The notes under the pieces: generated by a model | The model's database searches: none | Seen by the model: the letters and a program-made list of their open reading frames with translations, nothing else | Told to the model about the DNA's origin: nothing | From: Lachnospiraceae bacterium UBA7589 | GTDB lineage: Bacteria; Bacillota; Clostridia; Lachnospirales; Lachnospiraceae | Direction of reading: 5' to 3' | Length of the DNA: 37,698 nt | Assembly (NCBI GenBank): GCA_002476495.1 | Contig: DLKL01000017.1 | Location: 1 to 37,698 of the forward strand | Shown here: piece by piece, positions 8,081 to 16,152 of the stretch | How positions within the stretch are numbered: position 1 is the first letter of the stretch | How the letters are laid out: each line of letters opens with the position of its first letter | Made by a program: the position numbers and the translations under genes

Positions 8081-10399
8081 TTGAAAAACGACCAGAGAAG
8101 ATTGAATATAGGTTTTTTTACATGTCATTTGGACAATGATTATGCTTACGAGGTTTGTAAAGGTGTAGATTATGCTGCAAAGGAATTGGATGTTAATCTT
8201 ATTGTATTTCCGGGAATGTATATGAATGCCTCATATAATGACCCTAAGAATGCCCGTTTTGATTATCAGTATAATTCCATCTTTTATTATGCTTCAAAGC
8301 ATACTCTGGATGCCCTTATTGTTTCAATAGGTTCCATCGGCAGTTTCATCTCCGAAAATGATATGATTGCTTTTCTTAAAAATTTTGATGTACCTATCCT
8401 CACCATCGAAATAGAGATTCCCGGTTACCCTTACCTTTACACTGAGGGAAAAACCGGTATGCGCCAGGCCGTGGAGCATCTTATAAAAGAGCATGGCAAA
8501 ACAAAAATCGGCATGGTAAGCGGACGTAAAGAAAACGCCGATGCAAGGGAGCGTCTCGAAACTTATAAGGCTGTTCTTAGAGAAAATAATATCCCGGTAG
8601 ATAACAATAAAATCGTATACGGAGATTTTTCTGAATTTACAGAGGAAATAGTTACAGACCTGCTAAACAGAAATCCTGACCTTGAAGCAATTGTCTTTGC
8701 CAATGACCAGATGGCTATAGGCGGTTATACCGCAATAAAGGAAAAAGGGCTTGAAATAGGAAAGGATATCCTGGTTACAGGCTATGACGATTCTCCTGCA
8801 TCCATTGTTTTAGAACCGATGCTTACCACAGTCCACAACAGAATAATGGATATGGGCTACCAGGCTGTTTATGAAGTTATTAATCTTATCAATAACGGAA
8901 AAACCGAGATAAGCATACTGAATTCAAGCCTTATAGTACGTAATTCCTGTGGCTGCGGTGATTATAAATTAAAAAAGCTTGGCAGCAATATGCATCTTGA
9001 CAAATCCTGCGATTGTGAGACACTTATTCATTCAATAGACGACTACCTGCTTAGTAATTACAGTCATAATTTCTATTACAATGAGCTTATAGAAAAGCTG
9101 AGACCTTTATTAAAGCTTATCTTGGATCCGATAGTTGTCACAGGTAAGATGGATTTTGACACAGAAGCTATAAATGATTACATTTTTACCCTTCTCAAAA
9201 CACCTCTTATAGTAAATTATTTCAGTGCTGATAAGCTTACAAATGCTATACGCGAATTATTCAAGCTGCTTATATATCTTTCGGTCAATTCTGATATGAA
9301 AGCCGATATAGCCATACTTTTTAACAGCATTCTTTCTACACTGTTTTTCCACACCTCAAGTACTCTGTACAATACTATAAGGCAGCACAAATCCAGCGTA
9401 TGGTCTTCAATGTATATAACAAGAGATACCCTTACCTATAGTGATGACGAGGAATCCTGTTTTAATCTTATTATGGAAAAACTGGTTTCATCCCACTTTA
9501 AAAGCTCATATATCTATATATATGACGATCCGGTTATGCTTCTGCCAAACGGTTCATGGAAGATTCCTAAAAATCTGTACCTTCAGGCATGTAACAATGA
9601 TGGCAAAACCACATATTTTTCAGGCGATAACCGTATCATATCCTCAAGCAAGGTATTTTTTAACGAATACACCTCCAACGACAGAAGACATACCCTTGTA
9701 ATAACACCTTTGTTTACCAACAATATTCAGTATGGTTTGTTCGTCGGGGAATTAGATATAGAGCATTTTGGCAATCTTTATCCTACCAGCCTCCAGCTTG
9801 CAATGTCCCTTAATTTCATTGCGCTTATGAAGCAGCAGCTTTCTACACAGAATAAGCTTGCCATATCAGCCGCGGAGCTTAATGAGAAAAACAAGCTTCT
9901 TAATGTTTTGTCCATAACAGATTCTCTTACCGGCATTAACAACAGGCGTGGCTTCATGGAAGCCGTACGTTCCCAGGTAAATTCCAAGTTTAACGAGGGG
10001 CGTCATGCCATGTTTGTATTTGCGGATATGGATAATCTCAAGCAGGTAAATGATCTTTTCGGACACAAAAATGGGGATTTTGCCATAAAGAGTATCGCTG
10101 ATATTCTGGTTAAGAGCTTTCACAAGGATGATATCATCGGAAGAATAGGCGGCGATGAATTTGTAGCTTTTGCTTTTCTTGATGACATTCAAAAGCCTAC
10201 CCTGATACGGCAATCTATTTCCAGGTACTCTGAGGAGCTGAACGATACCTGTGGAAAACCATATTACATTGATATAAGCATCGGTGTTTCCACTTTTGTA
10301 TGCTCCACAACTCTTAATATAGAGGAAGTGCTCCACCATGCAGATGAAGCACTTTATGAAAACAAGAAAAGTAAAAGGCAAAGTGTAATAAAACCTTAA
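8081..10399 (+). CDS. Cytosolic LacI-like sensor / diguanylate cyclase (772 aa)
   Basis: This protein should make cyclic di-GMP from two GTP in response to a small ligand. Residues 1 to about 290 form a LacI/periplasmic-binding-protein-like sugar-binding fold without the LacI DNA-binding helix, followed by the SCGC motif typical of such fusions. A central region (about 300-600) looks GAF-like toward its end. A GGDEF domain runs from about 612 to 772, with DSLTGINNRRGF at its start and an intact GGDEF at 690-694. The inhibitory I-site Arg (RxxD before GGDEF) is His here, suggesting no product inhibition. No signal peptide or membrane span is visible, so the sensor is probably cytosolic. The start is TTG with AGGAGG at good spacing. 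The stop overlaps metF's stop tail-to-tail by 4 bp. Confidence 0.93.
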   Translation: MKNDQRRLNIGFFTCHLDNDYAYEVCKGVDYAAKELDVNLIVFPGMYMNASYNDPKNARFDYQYNSIFYYASKHTLDALIVSIGSIGSFISENDMIAFLKNFDVPILTIEIEIPGYPYLYTEGKTGMRQAVEHLIKEHGKTKIGMVSGRKENADARERLETYKAVLRENNIPVDNNKIVYGDFSEFTEEIVTDLLNRNPDLEAIVFANDQMAIGGYTAIKEKGLEIGKDILVTGYDDSPASIVLEPMLTTVHNRIMDMGYQAVYEVINLINNGKTEISILNSSLIVRNSCGCGDYKLKKLGSNMHLDKSCDCETLIHSIDDYLLSNYSHNFYYNELIEKLRPLLKLILDPIVVTGKMDFDTEAINDYIFTLLKTPLIVNYFSADKLTNAIRELFKLLIYLSVNSDMKADIAILFNSILSTLFFHTSSTLYNTIRQHKSSVWSSMYITRDTLTYSDDEESCFNLIMEKLVSSHFKSSYIYIYDDPVMLLPNGSWKIPKNLYLQACNNDGKTTYFSGDNRIISSSKVFFNEYTSNDRRHTLVITPLFTNNIQYGLFVGELDIEHFGNLYPTSLQLAMSLNFIALMKQQLSTQNKLAISAAELNEKNKLLNVLSITDSLTGINNRRGFMEAVRSQVNSKFNEGRHAMFVFADMDNLKQVNDLFGHKNGDFAIKSIADILVKSFHKDDIIGRIGGDEFVAFAFLDDIQKPTLIRQSISRYSEELNDTCGKPYYIDISIGVSTFVCSTTLNIEEVLHHADEALYENKKSKRQSVIKP

Positions 10400-11253
10400 G
10401 CAAAAGTTTCCTCATATATTGCCATTGTAACGTCGTCTTTATTCATGGTGTAGATGTGAATTCCATCTACACCATTTTTTATCAGGTCATTTATCTGGTT
10501 AACGGCATATTCTATTCCCGCTTTCTTCATATCGTCATACTTATCCCCATACTTTGCTATAATCGATGCAAGCTCTGTAGGAACCGAAGATCCGGAGAGC
10601 TGTACGCTTGTTCCCAGTTGGTTGGCAGTAGTAATAGGCATAATTCCCGCATGAACAGGAACATTTATCCCTGCATTTCTGATTTTGTCCATAAATCTGT
10701 AAAATACCGAATTGTCAAAAAACATCTGGGTAATAAGGCAGTTAAGTCCTGTATCCACCTTTTGTTTAAGATACTTAATATCATCCTCCTGATTAGCTGA
10801 TTCCGGATGGACCTCCGGATAGCAAGCCCCGGCAATAAACATATTTCCCATCTTTTTTATTTCCGGAATAAGATCAGAAGCATATTTGTAAGATCTTTGT
10901 TCAAATTCCTCTTTTGACATATTCTTAGGCCTGTCTCCTCTAAGAGCAAGAACATTATGTATTCCCTTCTTATTAAGCTCAAAAAGTATGCTTCTAAGAG
11001 ATTCTTCTGTCATCCCCACGGCTGTCATATGTGCCAGTGCCTCAACCTCGCAGATATTTTGGATATATGCTGCAATTGTGGCTGTTTTTTTACTGTTGCT
11101 TCCTCCTGCACCATAGGTTACACTTATAAAATCAGGTTTAAGCAGCTTTATTGCATCAAGGGTTTTGTATATCTCATATATATCTTCGTTTCTTTTTGGA
11201 GGAAATACCTCACAGGAAAAGACTGTTTGGTTGTTATATTTTTCATCTATCAT
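10396..11253 (-). CDS. metF: 5,10-methylenetetrahydrofolate reductase MetF (285 aa)
   Basis: MetF reduces methylene-THF to methyl-THF for methionine synthesis or the acetyl-CoA branch, using FAD. The sequence starts with the family motif VFSCEVFPPK with the catalytic Glu, then SVTYGAGGS, the VLALRGD motif and FITQMFFD-like LITQMFFDN, and ends with GIHIYTMN. Length 285 is normal for the single-domain bacterial enzyme. It follows a thioesterase gene by 14 bp and is the last gene of a three-gene operon (12394 to 10396). Its 3' coding end contains, on the opposite strand, the terminator of the convergent cyclase gene. Confidence 0.96.
   Translation of the reverse strand: MIDEKYNNQTVFSCEVFPPKRNEDIYEIYKTLDAIKLLKPDFISVTYGAGGSNSKKTATIAAYIQNICEVEALAHMTAVGMTEESLRSILFELNKKGIHNVLALRGDRPKNMSKEEFEQRSYKYASDLIPEIKKMGNMFIAGACYPEVHPESANQEDDIKYLKQKVDTGLNCLITQMFFDNSVFYRFMDKIRNAGINVPVHAGIMPITTANQLGTSVQLSGSSVPTELASIIAKYGDKYDDMKKAGIEYAVNQINDLIKNGVDGIHIYTMNKDDVTMAIYEETFA
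10447..10480 (+). terminator. Rho-independent terminator of the cyclase gene, inside metF
   Basis: A perfect 10-bp stem (GGTGTAGATG 10447-10456 with CATCTACACC 10464-10473) and a 7-base loop are followed by A and six T. It acts on the plus strand, 48 bp after the cyclase stop. The same bases code in the other direction for the conserved DGIHIYTM end of MetF. Confidence 0.85.
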
Positions 11254-11267
11254 TTTGAGTCTCCTTT

Positions 11268-11690
11268 TTATATCTTCGTTAACAATTGTAGCTTTTCATA
11301 GAACTCAGGTGTGGTTTTTTTGAGACTTACAGGCTTAAAATTATTATCCAGCAGGCAATGTGAGGATGATGCAATATGCTTCACCCGATTCATTTGTTCA
11401 TCATATATCACATATGAAACATAGAATTTAACCAATGTTACTTTGTCAATTCTTGGAACAATTTTAATAATCTCCCCGAACTTTATGCTTTCCTTAAACT
11501 CACTGTGCAATTCCAGCACCGGGATAACATACCCCATTCTTTCAAACCATTCCAATGGCATACCGTAGAATTGCAGCATATCTACCCTGCATTCTTCAAG
11601 ATATCTCGCATAATTCGAATGATGTACTACACCCATTTTGTCTGTCTCATAATAATTAATTTTTCGCTTATAGTATTCGTACTTTTCCAT
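11268..11690 (-). CDS. YbgC/FadM-type acyl-CoA thioesterase (140 aa)
   Basis: This is a single hot-dog-fold (4HBT) protein that hydrolyses acyl-CoA or acyl-ACP thioesters in the cytoplasm. The family signature is near the N-terminus: YYETDKMGVVHHSNYARYLEECR, with the catalytic Asp17 followed by the MGVVHH loop and the long hot-dog helix. Length is normal. It begins two bases after the stop of the upstream coiled-coil gene and ends 14 bp before metF, so the three form one operon. The natural substrate cannot be told from sequence. Confidence 0.9.
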   Translation of the reverse strand: MEKYEYYKRKINYYETDKMGVVHHSNYARYLEECRVDMLQFYGMPLEWFERMGYVIPVLELHSEFKESIKFGEIIKIVPRIDKVTLVKFYVSYVIYDEQMNRVKHIASSSHCLLDNNFKPVSLKKTTPEFYEKLQLLTKI

Positions 11691-11692
11691 TA

Positions 11693-12394
11693 CTATTCAC
11701 TTTCAAAGGATTGCGTATCGCCACTGTCAAATTCATCAATGTGGGCAACCTTCTTAATCTCCTCTGTATTTTCCTTACCCTTTGCTTTCATTCTTTCACT
11801 GTAAAGCTCATAGGAAAGCAGCTGTCCCAACTCAAGTATCTGGGAATATCGTTCTTCCTTGCTTAACTCCTTGAGACTTTCCATGAGCTCAGCCTTATTT
11901 CTGGCTATTATTCTGGATTTTTCATCAAGAAGCTCAACCATTTTCCCATACTGACGGTTTACCAGGTCATATGCCTGTTCTACCACGTCATTAACCTCTG
12001 TCAGCATCTCATCTGTATAAATAAGTGATGCCGCATATATGTCTGATGCTGTCCTTACAGCCTCCTTCTCTTCCTCCGGCAAAGCCCCCGGTCTAAAAAC
12101 GCTGTCGCCTGTATGTATGCGTTTTGTAACACGGATTCTACTGGCTGTCTGCTCAGCATCATATATTATATCTCCAGCCTCTTTCTTTGCTTCACTTATT
12201 ATTCTTCCACGCCTGTCATTAAATTCCCTGTACATTTTTAATTCGCCGTCAATTATATTCTCCAGTTCCTTGAGCAACGTAACAGCTTCATCCCGGCTAA
12301 CAACAACCTTCCCGGCTGAAAGCGGCATGGATTGTCCATTTTCTATGATTTCAATTAATCGTCCTATTATCTCCCTGCTTCTTCCTTTTTCCAT
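11693..12394 (-). CDS. Coiled-coil protein of unknown function (233 aa)
   Basis: This is a highly charged, almost wholly helical protein with heptad-like stretches, for example residues about 35-90 and 120-200. It has no membrane span or signal peptide. The pattern recalls DivIVA/GpsB-like or V-ATPase H-subunit-like coiled coils, but no diagnostic motif is present, so no function is assigned. The open frame extends to 12517, but an upstream start would lie over the promoter at 12443-12471. GGAGAAACACAT precedes the ATG at 12394, and that start is chosen. It is the first gene of the operon with the thioesterase and metF. The C-terminus is acidic and Ser/Glu-rich. Confidence 0.8.
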   Translation of the reverse strand: MEKGRSREIIGRLIEIIENGQSMPLSAGKVVVSRDEAVTLLKELENIIDGELKMYREFNDRRGRIISEAKKEAGDIIYDAEQTASRIRVTKRIHTGDSVFRPGALPEEEKEAVRTASDIYAASLIYTDEMLTEVNDVVEQAYDLVNRQYGKMVELLDEKSRIIARNKAELMESLKELSKEERYSQILELGQLLSYELYSERMKAKGKENTEEIKKVAHIDEFDSGDTQSFESE

Positions 12395-12442
12395 ATGTGT
12401 TTCTCCTGATAATGTACATTTAACTTTTATAACTGTTAGCTT

Positions 12443-12471
12443 ATAATACCTTCTTTTCATTTCAAATTCAA
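12443..12471 (-). promoter_or_regulatory. Promoter of the coiled-coil/thioesterase/metF operon
   Basis: On the minus strand TTGAAT (12466-12471) is 17 bp from TATTAT (12443-12448). It lies between the nitroreductase terminator and the ATG at 12394. Confidence 0.6.
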
Positions 12472-12480
12472 GGGAAAATA

Positions 12481-12546
12481 AAAAAATGGTGGTTGTTCCC
12501 ATATGAAAGCTACACAAAAGCTATCTTGTAAGAGGAAACAACCACC
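12481..12546 (-). terminator. Terminator of the nitroreductase gene
   Basis: On the minus strand GGTGGTTGTT pairs with AACAACCACC (plus coordinates 12488-12497 and 12537-12546), followed by ATTTTTTTATTTT. The loop is unusually long, about 39 bases. It lies 22 bp after the stop of the nitroreductase. Confidence 0.75.
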
Positions 12547-12568
12547 CTAAGTATATTATGTGTCAGGA

Positions 12569-13111
12569 TTAAATAAATGTAACTAGATCCTTTGCTTCTT
12601 TTCTTGGAGTAGGATCCGGTTCAAATTTAGCCTTGCCAATAGTAATAAGCGCAGCCACGCTCTGTCCTTCAGGTAGATTTATTGCATCAGCAACCTTCTT
12701 ATCGTCAAATATACCCATAATACAGCTTCCGATACCTTTATCATGTGCTGCCAGGCAGAATGTCTGGGCTGCAATCCCTGCATCAAACATCTCCCATCTG
12801 TCTTCTTTACTGGTTGAAAAGCTTCCATCCTTTTCATATCCACAACGTCCGTTTATCTGAGTGAGAATCACCAAAGCATTACACTGGCTCATAGTCTTGG
12901 CATTATGCTCAAAGCCTAAAAGACACTCATCCTGAATCCTGGAGATTACATTCCTGTCCTTAACTATAACATATCTTACAGTCTGGCTGTTTTTCCAGGT
13001 AGGAGCCATTCTTGCAATATCAATTATTTCTTCCAATTTTTCCCGGGAAATATCCTCCTCAGTATAACGTCTTACACTTCTTCTTGTTTTAATACATTCT
13101 ACAGCGTCCAT
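12569..13111 (-). CDS. Nitroreductase-family FMN oxidoreductase (180 aa)
   Basis: This is a flavin-dependent NAD(P)H oxidoreductase of the nitroreductase fold. The N-terminal FMN-phosphate motif KTRRSVRRYTEEDI (residues 8-21) and the MAPTWKNSQTVRYV segment are typical. A C-terminal GIGSCIMG motif is also visible. Length (180) is normal and the enzyme would work as a homodimer. It is monocistronic, with its own promoter (13132-13161) and terminator (12481-12546). The physiological substrate is not evident. Confidence 0.9.
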   Translation of the reverse strand: MDAVECIKTRRSVRRYTEEDISREKLEEIIDIARMAPTWKNSQTVRYVIVKDRNVISRIQDECLLGFEHNAKTMSQCNALVILTQINGRCGYEKDGSFSTSKEDRWEMFDAGIAAQTFCLAAHDKGIGSCIMGIFDDKKVADAINLPEGQSVAALITIGKAKFEPDPTPRKEAKDLVTFI

Positions 13112-13131
13112 ATTATGTCTCCTTTTTTGTA

Positions 13132-13161
13132 ATTATATTTGTTTCTTTTCTTGAAAGCCAA
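13132..13161 (-). promoter_or_regulatory. Nitroreductase promoter
   Basis: On the minus strand TTGGCT (13156-13161) is 18 bp from TATAAT (13132-13137), and AAAGGAG precedes the ATG at 13111. Its -35 box touches the -35 box of the divergent rnpB promoter. Confidence 0.55.
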
Positions 13162-13179
13162 ATGAAAATATGATAATCT
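13151..13179 (+). promoter_or_regulatory. rnpB promoter
   Basis: TTGAAA (13151-13156) is 17 bp from TAATCT (13174-13179), which predicts a transcript start at about 13186, where the RNase P RNA begins. TATGATAAT (13170-13177) offers an alternative -10. Confidence 0.5.
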
Positions 13180-13185
13180 AAACCT

Positions 13186-13530
13186 TGTGTAAGTCAGACG
13201 AGTGGTTGCGGCTGTCAAATGACAGGTGAGGAAAGTCCGGGCTTCAAAGGGCAGGATGCCGGATAACGTCCGGTGGAGGCAACTCCCAGGCTAGTGCAAC
13301 AGAAATATACCGCCAACTACTGTTGGTAAGGGTGGAAAGGCGAGGTAAGAGCTCACCGCAGTTCTGGTAACAGGGCTGGCTCTGTAAACCCCATCCGAAG
13401 CAAGACCAAACATAAGACTATGCAGTTGCCCGCTGGGTCTTTAGGTAGGTCGCTTGAGCCTTATGGTAACATAAGGCCTAGATAGATAATCACTCTCGAC
13501 ATAACCCGGCTTATAGTCTGGCTTACCACT
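13186..13530 (+). ncRNA. rnpB: RNase P RNA, bacterial class A-like
   Basis: This is the catalytic RNA that removes 5' leaders from pre-tRNA. The diagnostic conserved blocks are present: GAGGAAAGTCCGGGC (13229-13243) near the 5' end, CAGGGCTGGCT in the middle, and CATAACCCGGCTTA near the 3' end, which pairs with the first block to form P4. Helix P1 closes the molecule: TAAGTCAGAC (13190-13199) pairs with GTCTGGCTTA (13516-13525). The length of about 345 nt is normal. Ends are set by P1 and may be off by a few bases. No T-run terminator is visible before the convergent gene ending at 13547. Confidence 0.95.
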
Positions 13531-13546
13531 TACAAATAAATCCATG

Positions 13547-14263
13547 CTACTTTATCCCATATCTTATCTGCTGATTATTGTTTTCATTCCACATTATGCA
13601 TCTGTCAATCAGACTTATTGACAAATCCGGATTGTCCTTAATGAGCTCATCTCTGGCTGCCATATTATCCACCACATCACAAAGCATTTTTCTTGCAAGA
13701 AGTAATTGCTTACATGCAGTGTCATCACTCATAAGGTCGAAGATAAACTTCGTCCTGCCGGAGAGCTCCCCTCTGACAAGGTTGCAAAACTCATTGTCAT
13801 CCCTGACATCAATATACTCATCAATAATGTTGTAAAAAAGGTTCTTCTCTTTGTTTGGAATACCTGCATGTATTGCACTCAATTCCCTGCACATTCCCCT
13901 TAAATCTCCTGTGGATATGTCGAAGGTATTAAGTCCATAGCTGTAAAATGCATCTCTATACATAATAAGTCTCATTCTTTCGGCATACTGGCTCTTCTTA
14001 AGAAGCATTCTTATTACAGCATCAAAATCCTTTATGTCTTTTCCGTACAGCAGGGTATATATGCTGTGAACAACTATGGATAGTATGTATTCCTCTATGT
14101 CGTTTTCACTGCCTGTAAAAAAATGGAACTCACTTAGTCTTGCACTTAGACTTCTGTAATCATTCTCACTTAATTCCAGGTCGCTTACAACATGTACACG
14201 GTCAATTTGTTCCTCAAAATAACGCTGCATTTGCAGCAGATTAATCTTGCTACCATTACTCAT
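13547..14263 (-). CDS. Helical protein of unknown function beside rnpB (238 aa)
   Basis: I do not recognise this family. The product is a soluble, acidic, apparently all-helical protein with no signal peptide, transmembrane span or clear motif. It contains dispersed Asp/Glu-rich turns and several short amphipathic helices. The longest frame starts at 14287. AGGAGG at 14271-14276 lies seven bases before the ATG at 14263, which is therefore the start (MSNGSKINLL). It has its own promoter (14376-14404) and a 15-bp hairpin in its leader. It converges on rnpB, with only about 17 bp between its stop and the RNA's 3' end. Confidence 0.75.
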   Translation of the reverse strand: MSNGSKINLLQMQRYFEEQIDRVHVVSDLELSENDYRSLSARLSEFHFFTGSENDIEEYILSIVVHSIYTLLYGKDIKDFDAVIRMLLKKSQYAERMRLIMYRDAFYSYGLNTFDISTGDLRGMCRELSAIHAGIPNKEKNLFYNIIDEYIDVRDDNEFCNLVRGELSGRTKFIFDLMSDDTACKQLLLARKMLCDVVDNMAARDELIKDNPDLSISLIDRCIMWNENNNQQIRYGIK

Positions 14264-14325
14264 AGGCCCTCCTCCTTTCGCCCACATATAATAATCAACA
14301 AGTGCAATCTATTCCTTTTGGAACG

Positions 14326-14361
14326 AAAGACCGGTACGATCCCCCAATCGTACCAGTCTTT
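14326..14361 (-). other. Long leader hairpin upstream of the 238-aa gene
   Basis: AAAGACCGGTACGAT (14326-14340) pairs with ATCGTACCAGTCTTT (14347-14361). The only irregularity is a wobble, which is G-U on the minus strand, so the minus-strand RNA is the better fold. It starts about 8 bases into the transcript from the promoter at 14376-14404. The bases after it (TCTTTCGTT) are only moderately T-rich. It could stop read-through from the kinase operon or stabilise or attenuate this mRNA. Confidence 0.65.
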
Positions 14362-14375
14362 ATTAATATATGTTA

Positions 14376-14404
14376 ATTATATAATATTTTTGATAAAATG
14401 TCAC
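14376..14404 (-). promoter_or_regulatory. Promoter of the 238-aa gene
   Basis: On the minus strand GTGACA (14399-14404) is 17 bp from TATAAT (14376-14381). It lies between the stop of the nucleoside kinase and the hairpin at 14326-14361. Confidence 0.6.
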
Positions 14405-14472
14405 TATTTTTAATGCGATTTTTATGGAAAAATCACAATTATTTAACATTGTGTAAATGCCGGCTGTCCAAT

Positions 14473-16134
14473 TTACAGATTAAAGCATCCCCCACCGACG
14501 AATTCTCTTAAAATAGAGTTTTTAGGTATGTTCCTTTCTTCCAATCCGAGGAAATAATCCAGGAACTTAAGCAGCCTCTTTGCTTCAAGATATTCCACGG
14601 AATCTCTAGGCACAGCAAAAAGCAAAGGCTCAGCATATTGCTTTATTACACTAAGTTCATATATCAACGCCGAATTGAACATAACATCAGCCTCCTCCTG
14701 AAACGGAAAGATATATTTTTCTTCTCCCCTTCGCACGGACGGCCACATTGCAATAGTATCTTTTGCATTATTACCTCTTGTTCTTGCATCTCTTACAATA
14801 CGCCTTATAAGTCTGCCATCTGTGGTAGGTATTCTGTTATGTTCATCTATATTCAACTGTGTAAGCGCACTTATATATATTTTGAATTTACTGTCGTCCG
14901 GAAGCTCACTTGTCATAAGAGGATTAAGACCATGTATACCTTCCACCACCAGAACATCACCATCATTCAGCTGCATGTAATTACCCTTGTATTCCTTTTT
15001 TCCCAAAGAAAAATTAAAGGTTGGTATTTCTACCCGTTCCCCCGACAGAAGTCTTCTCATATCATCATTGAAACGTTTCATATCCATTGCTTCAATACAC
15101 TCAAAATCATAATTGCCGTTTTCATCCCTCGGAGTAAATTCCCTGTCAACAAAATAATTATCGAGGGCAAATGGATATGGTCTCAAGCCATGCGCCCTTA
15201 GCTGTATACTCAGTCTGTGTGAAAAGGTAGTCTTTCCGGAGGAGCTTGGTCCTGCAATCAACACAATTTTTTTCTCGCCCTCCTTAATCATATCAGCAAT
15301 ATGAGCTATCTGTTTTTCCTGCAAGGCTTCCTGGACAAGCATAAGCTCCATAATACTTCCGTTTGTTATACATTCATTCAAATCTCCAACATTGTTCACA
15401 TTTAAGGTTTTACCCCACAAATCAGAGGTTTTCAGCACGTTAAACAGTTTTTCCTGGGGAACAAACTCAGGCAAAGCATCAGGATTGCCCTTATAAGGTG
15501 CCATAAGAACAAAACCATCATCATATGCAAATAAATCAAAACAGTTTATGTATCCTGTGGAAGGAACCATATATCCATAAAAATAATCCTCATATCCGTC
15601 AAGTCTGTACAAATTGGCTTTAGAAACACGTCTGAATTTGAAAAGTTTTTCCTTGTCAGTCATTCCCTGTGCCGCAAACCTGGCTACAGCCTCATCAGTT
15701 CCTAATGTTTCTTTATTTATCACAATATCCGAATCAATCATTTCTTTCATTACAGATTTAACTTCTTTTAATAGTTCATCGGTAACTTTTATACTCTCTG
15801 ACTCAAGGCGGCAAAAATAGCCACGTCCCATAGAATACATCACATTAATCCGATGGTTATTTTTGCTTCCCAATACCCTTGCAAAAGCAGCAACCATTAT
15901 AAGAGTAAGACTTCTTTTGTAGGTATCCATACCTATTGTAGTATTTTTAGGAATAAGCTCCAGCTTACAGTCACTATCCAAAGTTGTAAAAAGCTCAGTA
16001 AGTTTGGAATTTTTTGTAGCAAGCACATATTTGTATACATCATTGCTAAAATTTGCCCTGATAAAATCCAGGATGGATATTCCTTTGTCAGCCTGATATG
16101 TTCTATCATCCACGGTAACATTTATCTTTCCCAT
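14473..16134 (-). CDS. TGS-domain nucleoside (uridine) kinase (553 aa)
   Basis: This is a phosphoribulokinase/uridine-kinase P-loop enzyme carrying N-terminal domains related to threonyl-tRNA synthetase. Residues 1-65 form a TGS-like beta-grasp domain. Residues about 70-200 match the synthetase second-additional-domain type, including the INVMYSMGRGYFCRL segment. The kinase domain has Walker A GPSSSGKTT at 295-303, followed by the FALDNYFVDRE substrate loop and VEGIHGLNP. Such fusions are common in Firmicutes and are presumed to phosphorylate uridine/cytidine. The start is ATG with AGGGGG upstream, 18 bp after the Nif3-like gene. It ends the dgt-to-kinase cluster. Confidence 0.9.
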   Translation of the reverse strand: MGKINVTVDDRTYQADKGISILDFIRANFSNDVYKYVLATKNSKLTELFTTLDSDCKLELIPKNTTIGMDTYKRSLTLIMVAAFARVLGSKNNHRINVMYSMGRGYFCRLESESIKVTDELLKEVKSVMKEMIDSDIVINKETLGTDEAVARFAAQGMTDKEKLFKFRRVSKANLYRLDGYEDYFYGYMVPSTGYINCFDLFAYDDGFVLMAPYKGNPDALPEFVPQEKLFNVLKTSDLWGKTLNVNNVGDLNECITNGSIMELMLVQEALQEKQIAHIADMIKEGEKKIVLIAGPSSSGKTTFSHRLSIQLRAHGLRPYPFALDNYFVDREFTPRDENGNYDFECIEAMDMKRFNDDMRRLLSGERVEIPTFNFSLGKKEYKGNYMQLNDGDVLVVEGIHGLNPLMTSELPDDSKFKIYISALTQLNIDEHNRIPTTDGRLIRRIVRDARTRGNNAKDTIAMWPSVRRGEEKYIFPFQEEADVMFNSALIYELSVIKQYAEPLLFAVPRDSVEYLEAKRLLKFLDYFLGLEERNIPKNSILREFVGGGCFNL

Positions 16135-16152
16135 AATAATACCCCCTCTTCC

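Noticed and set aside
12395..12517. N-terminal extension of the coiled-coil protein to 12517
   Set aside because: It would cover the promoter and part of the nitroreductase terminator, and the good ribosome-binding site is at the ATG at 12394.
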